In this document: positions 7,337 through 15,366 of the stretch, one piece after another
Layout: every line of letters begins with the position of its first letter
How positions within the stretch are numbered: the first letter of the stretch is position 1
Source of the DNA: Roseburia sp. AF12-17LB
GTDB lineage: Bacteria > Bacillota > Clostridia > Lachnospirales > Lachnospiraceae
NCBI RefSeq assembly: GCF_003479605.1
Contig: NZ_QUHR01000013.1
Location: 5,269 to 61,426 of the forward strand
DNA length: 56,158 nucleotides
Reading direction: 5' to 3'
The notes under the pieces: generated by a model
Database searches by the model: none
What the model saw: only the letters and a program-made list of their open reading frames with translations
What the model was told of the DNA's origin: nothing
Made by a program: the position numbers and the translations under genes

Positions 7337-7666
7337 ATGTTGACAAAAGACGAATTACCGGAATGTCCGGTTGCTACCACGGTCCAGTTAATCGGCAGCA
7401 AATGGAAACTATTAATTATAAGAAATCTTTTAGAAAGACCCTGGAGATTTAATGAATTGAAAAAGAATTTGGAAGGAATCAGCCAGAAGGTTTTAACAGA
7501 CAGCTTACGTGCCATGGAAGAGGATGGAATTATTACAAGAACTGTTTACCCGGAAGTTCCGCCGCGTGTAGAATATGCACTCAGTGACCTCGGCGAATCC
7601 ATGCGTCCGATTCTTACTGCCATGCAGGAATGGGGAGACAATTATAAAGCGACCTTTCTTTACTGA
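7337..7666 (+). CDS. HxlR-family winged-helix transcriptional regulator
   Basis: The product is 109 residues from the ATG at 7337, chosen because GGAGGG lies 7 nt upstream. It has the HxlR signature: a Cys near the N-terminus (Cys10 in LPECPV), IGSKWKLLIIRNL, RFNELKKNLEGISQKVLT as the recognition helix region, and the wing VPPRVEYALSDLG. HxlR proteins are dimeric repressors or activators, often sensing redox or reactive small molecules through that Cys. It is divergent from the ACGX peptide operon and shares a 200-bp control region with it, so it is the likely regulator of that operon; this is an inference from position. Confidence 0.88.
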   Translation: MLTKDELPECPVATTVQLIGSKWKLLIIRNLLERPWRFNELKKNLEGISQKVLTDSLRAMEEDGIITRTVYPEVPPRVEYALSDLGESMRPILTAMQEWGDNYKATFLY

Positions 7667-7671
7667 AATAG

Positions 7672-7747
7672 ATAAGAAAAAGCACGCCGTTAAAATACAC
7701 TTTTGGGCTTCACCCATTTTGTATTTCAAGCGACGTGCTTTTCTTAT
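7672..7747. terminator. Bidirectional terminator between HxlR and the histidine kinase gene
   Basis: A long imperfect hairpin. AAGCACG near 7680 pairs with CGTGCTT near 7734, AAAATAC pairs with GTATTT, and TGGG/CCCA forms the tip. A-rich sequence precedes it and TTTTCTTAT follows, so it can stop transcripts of the two convergent genes. It overlaps the last codon of the kinase gene. Confidence 0.75.
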
Positions 7748-10371
7748 AATACTCTTTGAATAGCATCTACTACCTGCTGCCACTCTTCCATGGCTTTCGG
7801 ATAAAAATGCTCTATCTTTTCGATGTTTTTTTCTTTTCCGGCACACTCCAGCTGGTAAAAGAAATCTCCAAGCGTTCTGGCTCCGATGCCCCAGGCTTCA
7901 CCCTTTAATCCATGGGACTGGGTTACGAATGTTTTCCATAATTTGTTCATCATTTCTATATCTGTTGCAGCTTCTGAATCTATGATAGTTGCAGCTTCTT
8001 TCATTGTTACTACATGATTTACCTTAAGAGATTGGAACGCTTTCTCTAAATGATGCTGCTTCTTCTCTTTTTCTTTTACAAAGATGCCTAACAATTCTTT
8101 ATAGAACTGTTCATCTCCATCCGCATAGGATAAGCCTTCTTCTGCTGCAATTCCATTCTTCTCAAGATAATGTAATAAGCCTCTTAGCTTTGTTACCTTT
8201 GTATCATCCATGTTTCCCTGGAAAACCATATTTTCTTCCGGCAGATAATCCCTAAGATATTTCTGCAGCATAATCTCCAGTGTGCCCGGTTTTACCGGTT
8301 TGGTAATATACTCTGCAAATCCTTCGTTTTTGTACAGTTCTTTTGCACCAGCTGTTGCATTAGCGGTAAATGCCACTGCCTGCGTATAATGATTTCGTCC
8401 TTTCTCATCTGCACGGATGAGGTGCAGCGTCTCTATGCCATCCGGCTTTGGCATCATATGGTCTAAAAGAAGTAAATCATATGTTTTCTCTTCACATTTT
8501 TGAACGGCAGTATTTCCATCCATCACGGTTTCCATTTTAACCTTTGTCTTATGTAAAAGATGTTCTAATACCATCAGATTCTGCTCATTATCATCTACCG
8601 CAAGAATGGTAAAGCTGCTGTAATCCGCATTCATACTTTTCGCACTCTGTTTTGTAAAATGATGTTTTTCCGATACTTCTACCCACGGAATCCGAACCGT
8701 AAAGGTACTTCCCTTTGTCACTTCACTAATCAGGCTGAGACTTCCACCCATAGCCTCTGCCAGTTGTCTTGCAATATCCAGTCCGAGACCGATTCCGTCT
8801 TTTCTGCTGTTTCTGGCATTATTGCCCCGTTCAAAGATTTCAAAGATTTTATCCTGCTCTTCTTTTCCTATTCCGATTCCACTGTCAGTCACAGTTATCT
8901 TTAAAAAGGTATCTCCATTTTCCACCGCTTTTTCTACACCCAGCTCCACAAAGCCTTCATCTGTGTATTTCAACGCATTTTCCAGAAGATTAATGATAAT
9001 CTGACGGATATGTGCCTTGTCTCCATAGAAATGTTTTCCTGGTTTTAATAATGGTTCCTCCATCCGCAGCCGGAAGCTTAAAGATTTCTTCTCTGCCTGT
9101 GGTCTCATCTGGGCTGCTGCGTCATTGATAACCTCTTCTAAAGCAAATGCATCCTTCTTTATCTGAAGCGTACCACTTTCTAACCGTGAAGCATCTAACA
9201 CTTCTTCTATCAGTGCAACCATACTGTCACCGGCAGATGCAATTTCTCTGGTATAACTACGGATTTTTTCTTCTGATGTTTCTTCTGAAATCACTTCATT
9301 CATACCAAGTATCGTATGCATCGGAGTCCGCAGCTCATGGCTCACTTTCATTAAAAATCTGGTCTTCGCTTCATCCGCACTACGGAGTCTCTGCATCATT
9401 TCCAAGTTTTCTGTCTGGTCGATAAACCAGAGCATGCAGCCATCCTTCTCACCATTTTCCACAATATCTTCCATACGAAGTTCATAGATGCGGTCATTTT
9501 TATGCAACAGCCTTTCCCGGTTTGTCAGTGCCTGCAGGATTTCTTTTTGCCTGCTTGCGGCACTTCCTACCTTTATTTCCGGGAAAAGTTCCTTCATACG
9601 CTGATTGACGGAAATAATTTTATTTTCTGCATCCAGGATAATCAGGCCTTCTTTTCCATGATTAAATGCATTATCCACCGCAGCCTGCAGAGAGCCAAAA
9701 TATCCATAACGAATCATTGCCATCATCATGCAGAACATCATAATTGTCATGGCAATGACTACCGGATTATAACTGCCAAATACACCCAGACCCTTTAAGA
9801 TTAATTCCAGTGCAAAAGTTCCCACACCTGCTATCATATAAATAATCCGCTTTTTATGAATCGGTGAACTCTCCCCGTAACGCATGATACACAAAATAAA
9901 TACCGCAAGTATTACCGTTCCCAGATGTATATAATGCAGTTTCCAGATGATTCCGGGTATAACTTCAATCCGGTGATATATGCCATCTTTCAATATCCGC
10001 ATTGTTTTATAAAAATATGGATGATATTCTGCCGTAAATACTCCTGTCAAAACAATTGTATTAATTACTGCCTGAATAAAATAAATAAACTTTGGAATTT
10101 TTAATCTGCCAAATTCGGATGCAAACCATAAAAATGCCATCAGAAAGCCTGCCTGTCCCACATACTGGATACACAGCCCCGCAAGTGCCTCACCAACGGT
10201 ATCCGAATGCACCAGTTCCAGATGAACTCCCACCACAAACAGCATGGTAAAAATATCATAAATAATAAATGCAAGCTGTGCTTTGGAGAGCTTTTTATGA
10301 AGGCAGACTGCCAACATAAAAAGCATCAGGATAAGCGCTATAATATTTACCGACACAAGAAAATAGAACAT
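7744..10371 (-). CDS. Hybrid sensor histidine kinase (7TM sensor, PAS, HisKA, HATPase, REC, Hpt)
   Basis: An 875-residue membrane kinase. The first 225 residues contain about seven hydrophobic segments, as in the histidine-kinase 7TM sensor module. A PAS-like region follows (about 232-320), then HisKA with the phospho-acceptor His345 in KVSHELRTP, and a HATPase domain with INLLENALKYTDEG, DSGIGIG and GIGLGLDIARQL. A receiver domain with DDNEQN and the phospho-acceptor Asp in LLLLDHMMPKPDG comes next, and a C-terminal Hpt-like helical domain with SHGLKGEAWGIGA. The chain therefore holds a complete His-Asp-His relay. No separate output response regulator lies beside it. A TATAAT at 10415-10420 and a hairpin at about 10389-10413 lie upstream. 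Confidence 0.9.
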   Translation of the reverse strand: MFYFLVSVNIIALILMLFMLAVCLHKKLSKAQLAFIIYDIFTMLFVVGVHLELVHSDTVGEALAGLCIQYVGQAGFLMAFLWFASEFGRLKIPKFIYFIQAVINTIVLTGVFTAEYHPYFYKTMRILKDGIYHRIEVIPGIIWKLHYIHLGTVILAVFILCIMRYGESSPIHKKRIIYMIAGVGTFALELILKGLGVFGSYNPVVIAMTIMMFCMMMAMIRYGYFGSLQAAVDNAFNHGKEGLIILDAENKIISVNQRMKELFPEIKVGSAASRQKEILQALTNRERLLHKNDRIYELRMEDIVENGEKDGCMLWFIDQTENLEMMQRLRSADEAKTRFLMKVSHELRTPMHTILGMNEVISEETSEEKIRSYTREIASAGDSMVALIEEVLDASRLESGTLQIKKDAFALEEVINDAAAQMRPQAEKKSLSFRLRMEEPLLKPGKHFYGDKAHIRQIIINLLENALKYTDEGFVELGVEKAVENGDTFLKITVTDSGIGIGKEEQDKIFEIFERGNNARNSRKDGIGLGLDIARQLAEAMGGSLSLISEVTKGSTFTVRIPWVEVSEKHHFTKQSAKSMNADYSSFTILAVDDNEQNLMVLEHLLHKTKVKMETVMDGNTAVQKCEEKTYDLLLLDHMMPKPDGIETLHLIRADEKGRNHYTQAVAFTANATAGAKELYKNEGFAEYITKPVKPGTLEIMLQKYLRDYLPEENMVFQGNMDDTKVTKLRGLLHYLEKNGIAAEEGLSYADGDEQFYKELLGIFVKEKEKKQHHLEKAFQSLKVNHVVTMKEAATIIDSEAATDIEMMNKLWKTFVTQSHGLKGEAWGIGARTLGDFFYQLECAGKEKNIEKIEHFYPKAMEEWQQVVDAIQRVL

Positions 10372-10449
10372 ACTTCTTTTCCTTTCGTAAAAGTCTTTTT
10401 GACTCTTTTACCATATTATAGCGGAATGCCTGATGCTTTTCCACTGATT

Positions 10450-11385
10450 TTATTTTGCAAATAAAGGAGTAGATAAATAGCGGTCCCCGGAATCCGGAAG
10501 AAGCACCACAATGTTCTTTCCTTTATTTTCTTTCCTTTTTGCCAGCTCAACAGCTGCCTTTAATGCAGCTCCTGCACTGATTCCCACAAGAATTCCCTCG
10601 CTGCGGGCAAATGCTCTTCCTTCTTCAAAGGCATCATCATTTTTGATTGGAATAATCTCATCATAAACAGAAGTATCCAGTGTATCCGGAATAAATCCGG
10701 CACCGATTCCCTGAATTTTATGAGGTCCGACTTTTCCCTGTGAAAGAACCGGACTGGTTGCAGGTTCTACTGCAACAATGTGTACGGACTTCTTCTGCTT
10801 TTTCAGATATTTTCCAACTCCGGTTATGGTTCCACCTGTTCCGACTCCTGCCACAAAAATATCAACGCTGCCTTCTGTCTGTTCCCAGATTTCCGGTCCT
10901 GTGGTTTCTTCATGGGCTTTTGGATTTGCCGGATTTTCAAACTGTCCTAAAATAATTGAACCTGGAATCTCTTTATGAAGTTCTTCTGCTTTTTCGATTG
11001 CACCCTTCATTCCCTTATACCCGGAGGTCAGCACAATATGCGCTCCATACGCCTGCAGAAGATTCCGACGTTCTACCGTCATGGTTTCCGGCAATGTTAA
11101 AATTGCATGATACCCTTTTGCAGCCGCCACAGAAGCAAGTCCGATTCCCGTATTACCGGAAGTTGGCTCGATAATCGTAGCTCCCGGCTTTAATTTTCCC
11201 TTTCTCTCTGCATCTTCAATCATGGCAAGTGCCACTCGGTCTTTTACCGAACCTGCCGGATTAAAATACTCCAGCTTGGCAATGATTGCCGCATCCTCTA
11301 CACCTGCCTCTTTCATATAATTATGAAGATAGAGCATCGGCGTCTTTCCAATCAGTTCCGAAGCACTGTCCACTATTCCTTTCAC
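10450..11385 (-). CDS. cysK: Cysteine synthase (O-acetylserine sulfhydrylase), copy 1
   Basis: The PLP-dependent beta-replacement enzyme that makes cysteine from O-acetylserine and sulfide. The PLP lysine lies in [10 protein letters not shown] and the substrate loop is [10 protein letters not shown]; the phosphate cup is [11 protein letters not shown] chose the GTG at 11385 ([10 protein letters not shown]), giving 311 residues, because AGAAGGA precedes it and this length matches the second copy in the window; longer readings run into the upstream gene. It is the last gene of the sulfur-transfer operon, 16 nt after the reductase gene. The presence of a sulfur carrier in the operon makes a CysM-like use of protein thiocarboxylate conceivable, but its sequence looks like ordinary CysK. 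Confidence 0.9.
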   Translation of the reverse strand: MKGIVDSASELIGKTPMLYLHNYMKEAGVEDAAIIAKLEYFNPAGSVKDRVALAMIEDAERKGKLKPGATIIEPTSGNTGIGLASVAAAKGYHAILTLPETMTVERRNLLQAYGAHIVLTSGYKGMKGAIEKAEELHKEIPGSIILGQFENPANPKAHEETTGPEIWEQTEGSVDIFVAGVGTGGTITGVGKYLKKQKKSVHIVAVEPATSPVLSQGKVGPHKIQGIGAGFIPDTLDTSVYDEIIPIKNDDAFEEGRAFARSEGILVGISAGAALKAAVELAKRKENKGKNIVVLLPDSGDRYLSTPLFAK

Positions 11386-11401
11386 ACACGTTTCCTTCTT
11401 T

Positions 11402-12304
11402 CTATTCCATTCCTTTGATATATCCGGTTGCAGACTGAATTGCCACTGCACCATCTGCAACTGCTGTGACTACCTGACGCAGGCTTTTCGTCCGCACATC
11501 TCCTGCCACGAACAGTCCCGCAAGACTGCTACTGCAGTCTTCTCCTGCAATCACATAGCCTTTCTCATCGAGAACGTCAAGGTTCTTTAATAATTCCGTA
11601 TTTGGAATCATTCCAACCGCTTCAAAAACACCATCTACAGCTATTGTCCCACCGTTATCTAAAATAATACCATCTACTTTATCTTCCCCGGTGATTTCCT
11701 GTACTCTCGTATTGGTAAGTATCGTTACATTGGAAAGCTCTTCTAATTTCTTTTTTGTCTTCTCTGCTCCACGGAATTCTGCTCTCCGGTGAATGAGATA
11801 TACCTGTTCGCAGATATCGGATAAATACAATGCATCATCCAATGCGGTATCTCCACCACCGATGACTGCAGCTTTCTTTCCCTTATAAAAGGCACCGTCA
11901 CAGACTGCACAAAAAGAAACTCCTTTTGCCAGCAGCTTTTCTTCTCCCGGCACCCCTAATCTGCGGTTCTGACAGCCTGCCGCATAGACTACGGTTTTCG
12001 CTTCTATGTTCTTTCCATCTTCACAGGAAATGACAAAGCTTTGCTCTTTTTTTGTAATGGCTGTAACCTCTGCCTCTTCAATGGTTACTCCAAGTCCTTC
12101 GGCATGCTCTAAGAATGCCTCTCCTAAAGAATAACCGTCTTTGCCCGGCAGTCCCGGGTAATTATCTACCCGGCTGCTGTATGCAATCTGTCCGGTTCCA
12201 AGATATTCTTTTTCCAGTACAACTGCATCGAGGTTTGCCCGCTTAGCATAGATTGCCGCACTTAAACCTGCCGGCCCACTTCCAATGATAACTACATCTA
12301 ACAT
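11402..12304 (-). CDS. trxB: Thioredoxin reductase-like FAD/NAD(P)H disulfide reductase
   Basis: A 300-residue flavoprotein of low-molecular-weight thioredoxin reductase type. The FAD motif [10 protein letters not shown] is at about 8-17, the redox CAVCDG near 134-139, the NAD(P)-binding [10 protein letters not shown] near 152 and the C-terminal FAD motif GLFVAGDVR near 263. It should reduce the thioredoxin-like protein in the same operon, which could provide electrons for sulfur transfer. It overlaps the upstream JAMM gene by 7 nt, showing translational coupling. Confidence 0.9.
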   Translation of the reverse strand: MLDVVIIGSGPAGLSAAIYAKRANLDAVVLEKEYLGTGQIAYSSRVDNYPGLPGKDGYSLGEAFLEHAEGLGVTIEEAEVTAITKKEQSFVISCEDGKNIEAKTVVYAAGCQNRRLGVPGEEKLLAKGVSFCAVCDGAFYKGKKAAVIGGGDTALDDALYLSDICEQVYLIHRRAEFRGAEKTKKKLEELSNVTILTNTRVQEITGEDKVDGIILDNGGTIAVDGVFEAVGMIPNTELLKNLDVLDEKGYVIAGEDCSSSLAGLFVAGDVRTKSLRQVVTAVADGAVAIQSATGYIKGME

Positions 12305-12708
12305 ATTACCAGATCTTCCTTTGTTGATTCGTCGCCTTCAATATGAAATGAATTGAGTACCGGCTGTTCCGGTTCCATCAGAGAAAGAATCATATAGCTT
12401 GCTTTACTGTCATATGCAAGACGCTTATCTTCTTCGGATGGTCTTGAAGGAGATTCCGGATGGGAGTGCCAGTTGCCTAAAGGCATGAGACCATTGGCAC
12501 GCATATCCTTTACGGCTGCTAACTGCTCTTTCGGATCCAGTGTAAAATGCTCATTGGAATGGTCGATATTGGTCAACAGATATACCTTTTCTACCACCTT
12601 ATCCTCTCCGTCTTTGGTTCCTGCAATCAGTCCGCAAGCCTCTTCTGGTACACAGCTTTTGGCATGTGCCAGTATTTTTTCATAATCTGCTTTTTTTAAT
12701 GAAATCAT
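12298..12708 (-). CDS. JAMM/MPN metallopeptidase that trims the sulfur carrier
   Basis: A 136-residue M67-family peptidase. It has the zinc motif H-x-H-x7-S-x2-D as HSHPESPSRPSEED (His81, His83, Ser91, Asp94) and an upstream acidic PEEACG that supplies the catalytic Glu. Family members such as Mec of mycobacteria, QbsD and HcyD clip the tail or the cysteine adduct from ubiquitin-like sulfur carriers. Here the carrier gene two positions upstream encodes a protein with six residues beyond its glycines, exactly the kind of substrate such a peptidase needs. This gives it a firm role in maturation of that carrier, or in releasing product from it. Confidence 0.88.
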   Translation of the reverse strand: MISLKKADYEKILAHAKSCVPEEACGLIAGTKDGEDKVVEKVYLLTNIDHSNEHFTLDPKEQLAAVKDMRANGLMPLGNWHSHPESPSRPSEEDKRLAYDSKASYMILSLMEPEQPVLNSFHIEGDESTKEDLVIC

Positions 12709-12768
12709 GCTATCCTCTTTCTATGTTTCATGGGTTATGTATCTGATAACATTTATTTACTGATACAT

Positions 12769-13575
12769 TTATTTATCTGTACATTCTGCCTGTTCATAAT
12801 CAATCAGCTCTGTTATGGTCGGATGTTCTCCACAAACGGCACATCCCTTGCCATTCCAAGGAAGCTTAATCTTGTGGAATTCCTGCTTAATTGCATCATA
12901 GGTCAATAACTGACCGGTCAGCAGATCTCCTACTCCAAGGATGTATTTGATTGCTTCCATTGCCTGAAGGCTTCCGATGACACCACCCATTGCGCCGATA
13001 ACACCAGCCTGCTTACAGGTCGGTACGGCATCCTTTGGTGGTGGATTCTTAAATACACAACGGTAACATGGTCCCTCTCCCGGAACATAGGTCATTAACT
13101 GACCTTTGAAACGGATGATTCCTGCATGGGAAAATGGTTTCTTTGCCATAACACAGGCATCGTTAATTAAGAATTTTGCCGGGAAGTTATCGGTTCCGTC
13201 AATGATAAAATCATAATCTGCAATGATGTCCATGATATTTTCACTGGTAATGAATTCACGATATGTACGGACTTCTACATCCGGGTTCATTGCATTAATG
13301 GTCTCTTTTGCAGACTGCACTTTTGCTTTGCCAACATCTGCTGTCTGATGAATAATCTGTCTCTGAAGGTTACTTAAATCTACTTCATCTGCATCTGCAA
13401 TTCCGATGGTACCTACACCTGCTGCTCCAAGATACATTGCTGCCGGTGCTCCAAGTCCGCCTGCTCCGATGATTAAAACTTTTGCATTTAAAAGTTTTTT
13501 CTGACCCTTAGCGCCAACTTCTTTTAAAATGATATGTCTGGAATAACGTTCAATCTGCTCATCCGTTAATGCCAT
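12769..13575 (-). CDS. E1-like adenylyltransferase (HesA/MoeB/ThiF family) activating the sulfur carrier
   Basis: A 268-residue E1-like enzyme starting at ATG 13575 (MALTDEQIER), with GGGAGG upstream; that site lies within the codons of the carrier's C-terminal glycines. ATP-binding GAGGLGAPAAMYLG is near 38-51, DADEVDLSNLQRQ near 61-73, and a zinc site comes from CYRC and CAVC. PTCKQAGV may hold the thioester or persulfide Cys. It adenylates the C-terminal glycine of the carrier so that sulfide, or a persulfide, can convert it to a thiocarboxylate. The gene overlaps the carrier gene by 17 nt. It could instead be named MoeB or ThiF, but no molybdopterin or thiamine genes are nearby. Confidence 0.88.
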   Translation of the reverse strand: MALTDEQIERYSRHIILKEVGAKGQKKLLNAKVLIIGAGGLGAPAAMYLGAAGVGTIGIADADEVDLSNLQRQIIHQTADVGKAKVQSAKETINAMNPDVEVRTYREFITSENIMDIIADYDFIIDGTDNFPAKFLINDACVMAKKPFSHAGIIRFKGQLMTYVPGEGPCYRCVFKNPPPKDAVPTCKQAGVIGAMGGVIGSLQAMEAIKYILGVGDLLTGQLLTYDAIKQEFHKIKLPWNGKGCAVCGEHPTITELIDYEQAECTDK

Positions 13576-13780
13576 AGCTTCCACCTCCCATGAAGTAAAG
13601 GAATTCTACATTATCACCATCCTTAAGAACGGTTGTTGCCTTTGCTTCTGTTTCTATAAATTCATCGTTAATGGATACGGTTACATATTCCGGTGTCTCT
13701 ACATTTTCCTGCTCAATTAATTCCGGAAGTGTTAATCCGTCTTTTACTTCTTTCTTTTCGCCTGCTACTGTAATCTGCAT
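13559..13780 (-). CDS. Ubiquitin-like sulfur carrier protein (ThiS/MoaD/HcyS type) with a C-terminal tail
   Basis: A 73-residue beta-grasp protein, starting MQITVAGEKKEVKDG and ending FLYFMGGGSYGING. Mature carriers of this family end in GG, so the SYGING tail must be removed before adenylation; a JAMM peptidase in the same operon fits that role. The tail codons overlap the start of the E1-like gene, and the glycine codons serve as its Shine-Dalgarno site. The neighbouring MetY, sulfite reductase, E1 and JAMM genes recall the Wolinella succinogenes thiocarboxylate homocysteine pathway (HcyS, HcyF, HcyD, MetY). A role in thiamine or molybdopterin is less likely in this context. Confidence 0.88.
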   Translation of the reverse strand: MQITVAGEKKEVKDGLTLPELIEQENVETPEYVTVSINDEFIETEAKATTVLKDGDNVEFLYFMGGGSYGING

Positions 13781-13809
13781 AATTTCCTTCCTCTCACTTT
13801 TCTTTATTT

Positions 13810-14133
13810 TTATTTGTCAAGGGACTGGGTAATCCACTCCTCAAGTACCGCTTTTTTCTCTGCACCACTCTTACGGGCAATTTCTTCGCCATCCTTGAAG
13901 AGTACAATGGTTGGTACAGACATTACACTGTATTTTTCTGCCAGTTCTGAATCAAAGTTGGTATTTACTTTATAGACATTTAATTTTTCTGTCTGTTCGT
14001 CTGCGATAGCACCAATGACCGGTGACATTTTCTTGCACGGAACACAACTGTCTGAGTAAAAATCAATCAGCACCGGGAGGCTGCTCTTCAATACTTTTTC
14101 TTCAAAAGTGTCTTTTGTTACGCGTTCTGCCAT
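13810..14133 (-). CDS. Thioredoxin-like protein with a CVPC active site
   Basis: A 107-residue thioredoxin fold. The active site is SCVPCKKMSP in place of the usual WCGPC, followed by a cis-proline strand SVPTIVLFKDGEE. The sequence is complete and of normal length. Between the sulfur carrier and the TusA-like gene, and co-transcribed with a thioredoxin reductase, it probably delivers electrons or shuttles sulfur in the sulfide-incorporation pathway. Loss of the Trp before the first Cys suggests a specialised partner rather than general thioredoxin. Confidence 0.87.
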   Translation of the reverse strand: MAERVTKDTFEEKVLKSSLPVLIDFYSDSCVPCKKMSPVIGAIADEQTEKLNVYKVNTNFDSELAEKYSVMSVPTIVLFKDGEEIARKSGAEKKAVLEEWITQSLDK

Positions 14134-14154
14134 TTCTTTCTCCCTTCCAGATGT

Positions 14155-14406
14155 TTAGTCCTCAACCTTCTTTACAATGAGGTTATAGGTTCCATCTTCG
14201 TTATTAACCAGTTTTAAAATCTGATGTCCTTCTTCTTTAATACTGCGTGGTACATTCTGTACCGGCTCGCCGTCATTCATACGGATTGCAATGACTTCGC
14301 CATCCTCTAACTCATCAATTGCAACCTTTGCCTTTACAAAAGTAAGCGGGCACACTTTATCGGTAATATCTACTGTATCATCAATCTTGATTCCTTCGAT
14401 TTCCAT
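14155..14406 (-). CDS. TusA/SirA-like sulfurtransferase
   Basis: An 83-residue protein starting at ATG 14406 (MEIEGIKIDD), preceded by GAGGAGA. The family motif CPxP appears as CPLTFVKAK, with the catalytic Cys near residue 19. TusA-like proteins carry a persulfide and hand sulfur between donors and acceptors. The gene lies between the sulfite reductase and the thioredoxin, so it may carry sulfite-derived or cysteine-derived sulfur to the carrier protein. A 77-nt gap separates it from the sulfite reductase stop upstream, without a convincing terminator. Confidence 0.83.
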   Translation of the reverse strand: MEIEGIKIDDTVDITDKVCPLTFVKAKVAIDELEDGEVIAIRMNDGEPVQNVPRSIKEEGHQILKLVNNEDGTYNLIVKKVED

Positions 14407-14483
14407 CTTATTTCTCCTCATATAATAATTTTTATTTTGAATTTCCATTCCGATTTTTTCTTTTTCTGCTGCTTCCGGCAACT

Positions 14484-15350
14484 CTATTTTTCTTCAAATG
14501 CATTGCGGATTACTTTGCGGAATTCATCTTCTCCTACGCGCTGTAAAAGTAAACGGAAACGCTCACCCGGATTTGCATGCTCTTCAAAGAATCCAATGGC
14601 TGCATCAGTCACACGGAATAATGTCTCTTCATCGGTAATCAGCGGAAGTAACTGTTCTCCTTTGTAAATATGATTTCCAAATAATCCACCAAAGGATACA
14701 ATATATCCGCTCTTTCCTTCCCATGCATCTGTCGGGCAGGATTTTACACAACGGCCGCAGTTGGTACATTTATCATAATCAATGGTAACTTCTGTTCCGG
14801 TACATTTGATAGCATCTTCACGGCACGCCTTTTCACAGACACCACAATTGATACATTTATCTGCTACCCAGCTTACTTCCATACCACCTTTTACACCGAT
14901 ATCATTTTCTTCTGCCTTAAGACAGTTGTTCTGACATCCGGTAACACCAAATTTGAATTTGTGTGGAAGCTCTCTTCCGAAGTAATGCTCATCTAATTTC
15001 TTTGCCAGGCTATAGGTATCGATACATCCGCTCGGGCAGATTTCAGAGCCCTGACATGCGGTAACGGTACGGACTCTCGGTCCACATACACCAGGTTTTA
15101 CACCACCGTCTGCTAACTTTGCACGAACCTCTTCTATATCTTCAAAGTTAATAAATGGAATCTCAATGCCCTGTCTGGAAGTCATATGAACATAGCCTTT
15201 TCCATATTTTTCTGCCACATCTGCTACTGCTTTAATATTTTCTGCTGTCAGGTTTCCTCCAACTACCTGAATTCTTAAAGAAAAGAATCCTTTCTGTTTC
15301 TGGCGCATAAATCCGCCTTTTTTCAATGCCGCATAATCAATTTTTGCCAT
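14484..15350 (-). CDS. Small siroheme sulfite reductase with 2[4Fe-4S] ferredoxin insert
   Basis: A 288-residue single-half reductase. An N-terminal ferrite-like domain (GFFSLRIQVVGG ... YGKGYVHMTSRQGIEIPF) is followed by the siroheme/[4Fe-4S] ligands in TACQGSEICPSGC and GVTGCQNNCLKAEEN. A two-cluster ferredoxin segment comes next (CINCGVCEKACRED and CTNCGRCVKSCPTD) and a C-terminal domain. This resembles AsrC-type and small dissimilatory-like reductases. It should reduce sulfite to sulfide for assimilation in this operon. AsrA and AsrB are absent, so electrons probably arrive through the ferredoxin insert. It starts 16 nt downstream of metY. Confidence 0.87.
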   Translation of the reverse strand: MAKIDYAALKKGGFMRQKQKGFFSLRIQVVGGNLTAENIKAVADVAEKYGKGYVHMTSRQGIEIPFINFEDIEEVRAKLADGGVKPGVCGPRVRTVTACQGSEICPSGCIDTYSLAKKLDEHYFGRELPHKFKFGVTGCQNNCLKAEENDIGVKGGMEVSWVADKCINCGVCEKACREDAIKCTGTEVTIDYDKCTNCGRCVKSCPTDAWEGKSGYIVSFGGLFGNHIYKGEQLLPLITDEETLFRVTDAAIGFFEEHANPGERFRLLLQRVGEDEFRKVIRNAFEEK

Positions 15351-15366
15351 TGTCTGCTTCCTCCAT

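Noticed and set aside
11386..11460. Longer N-terminus for cysteine synthase copy 1
   Set aside because: The extra residues translate the end of the upstream reductase gene; the GTG at 11385 has a ribosome binding site and gives the family length.
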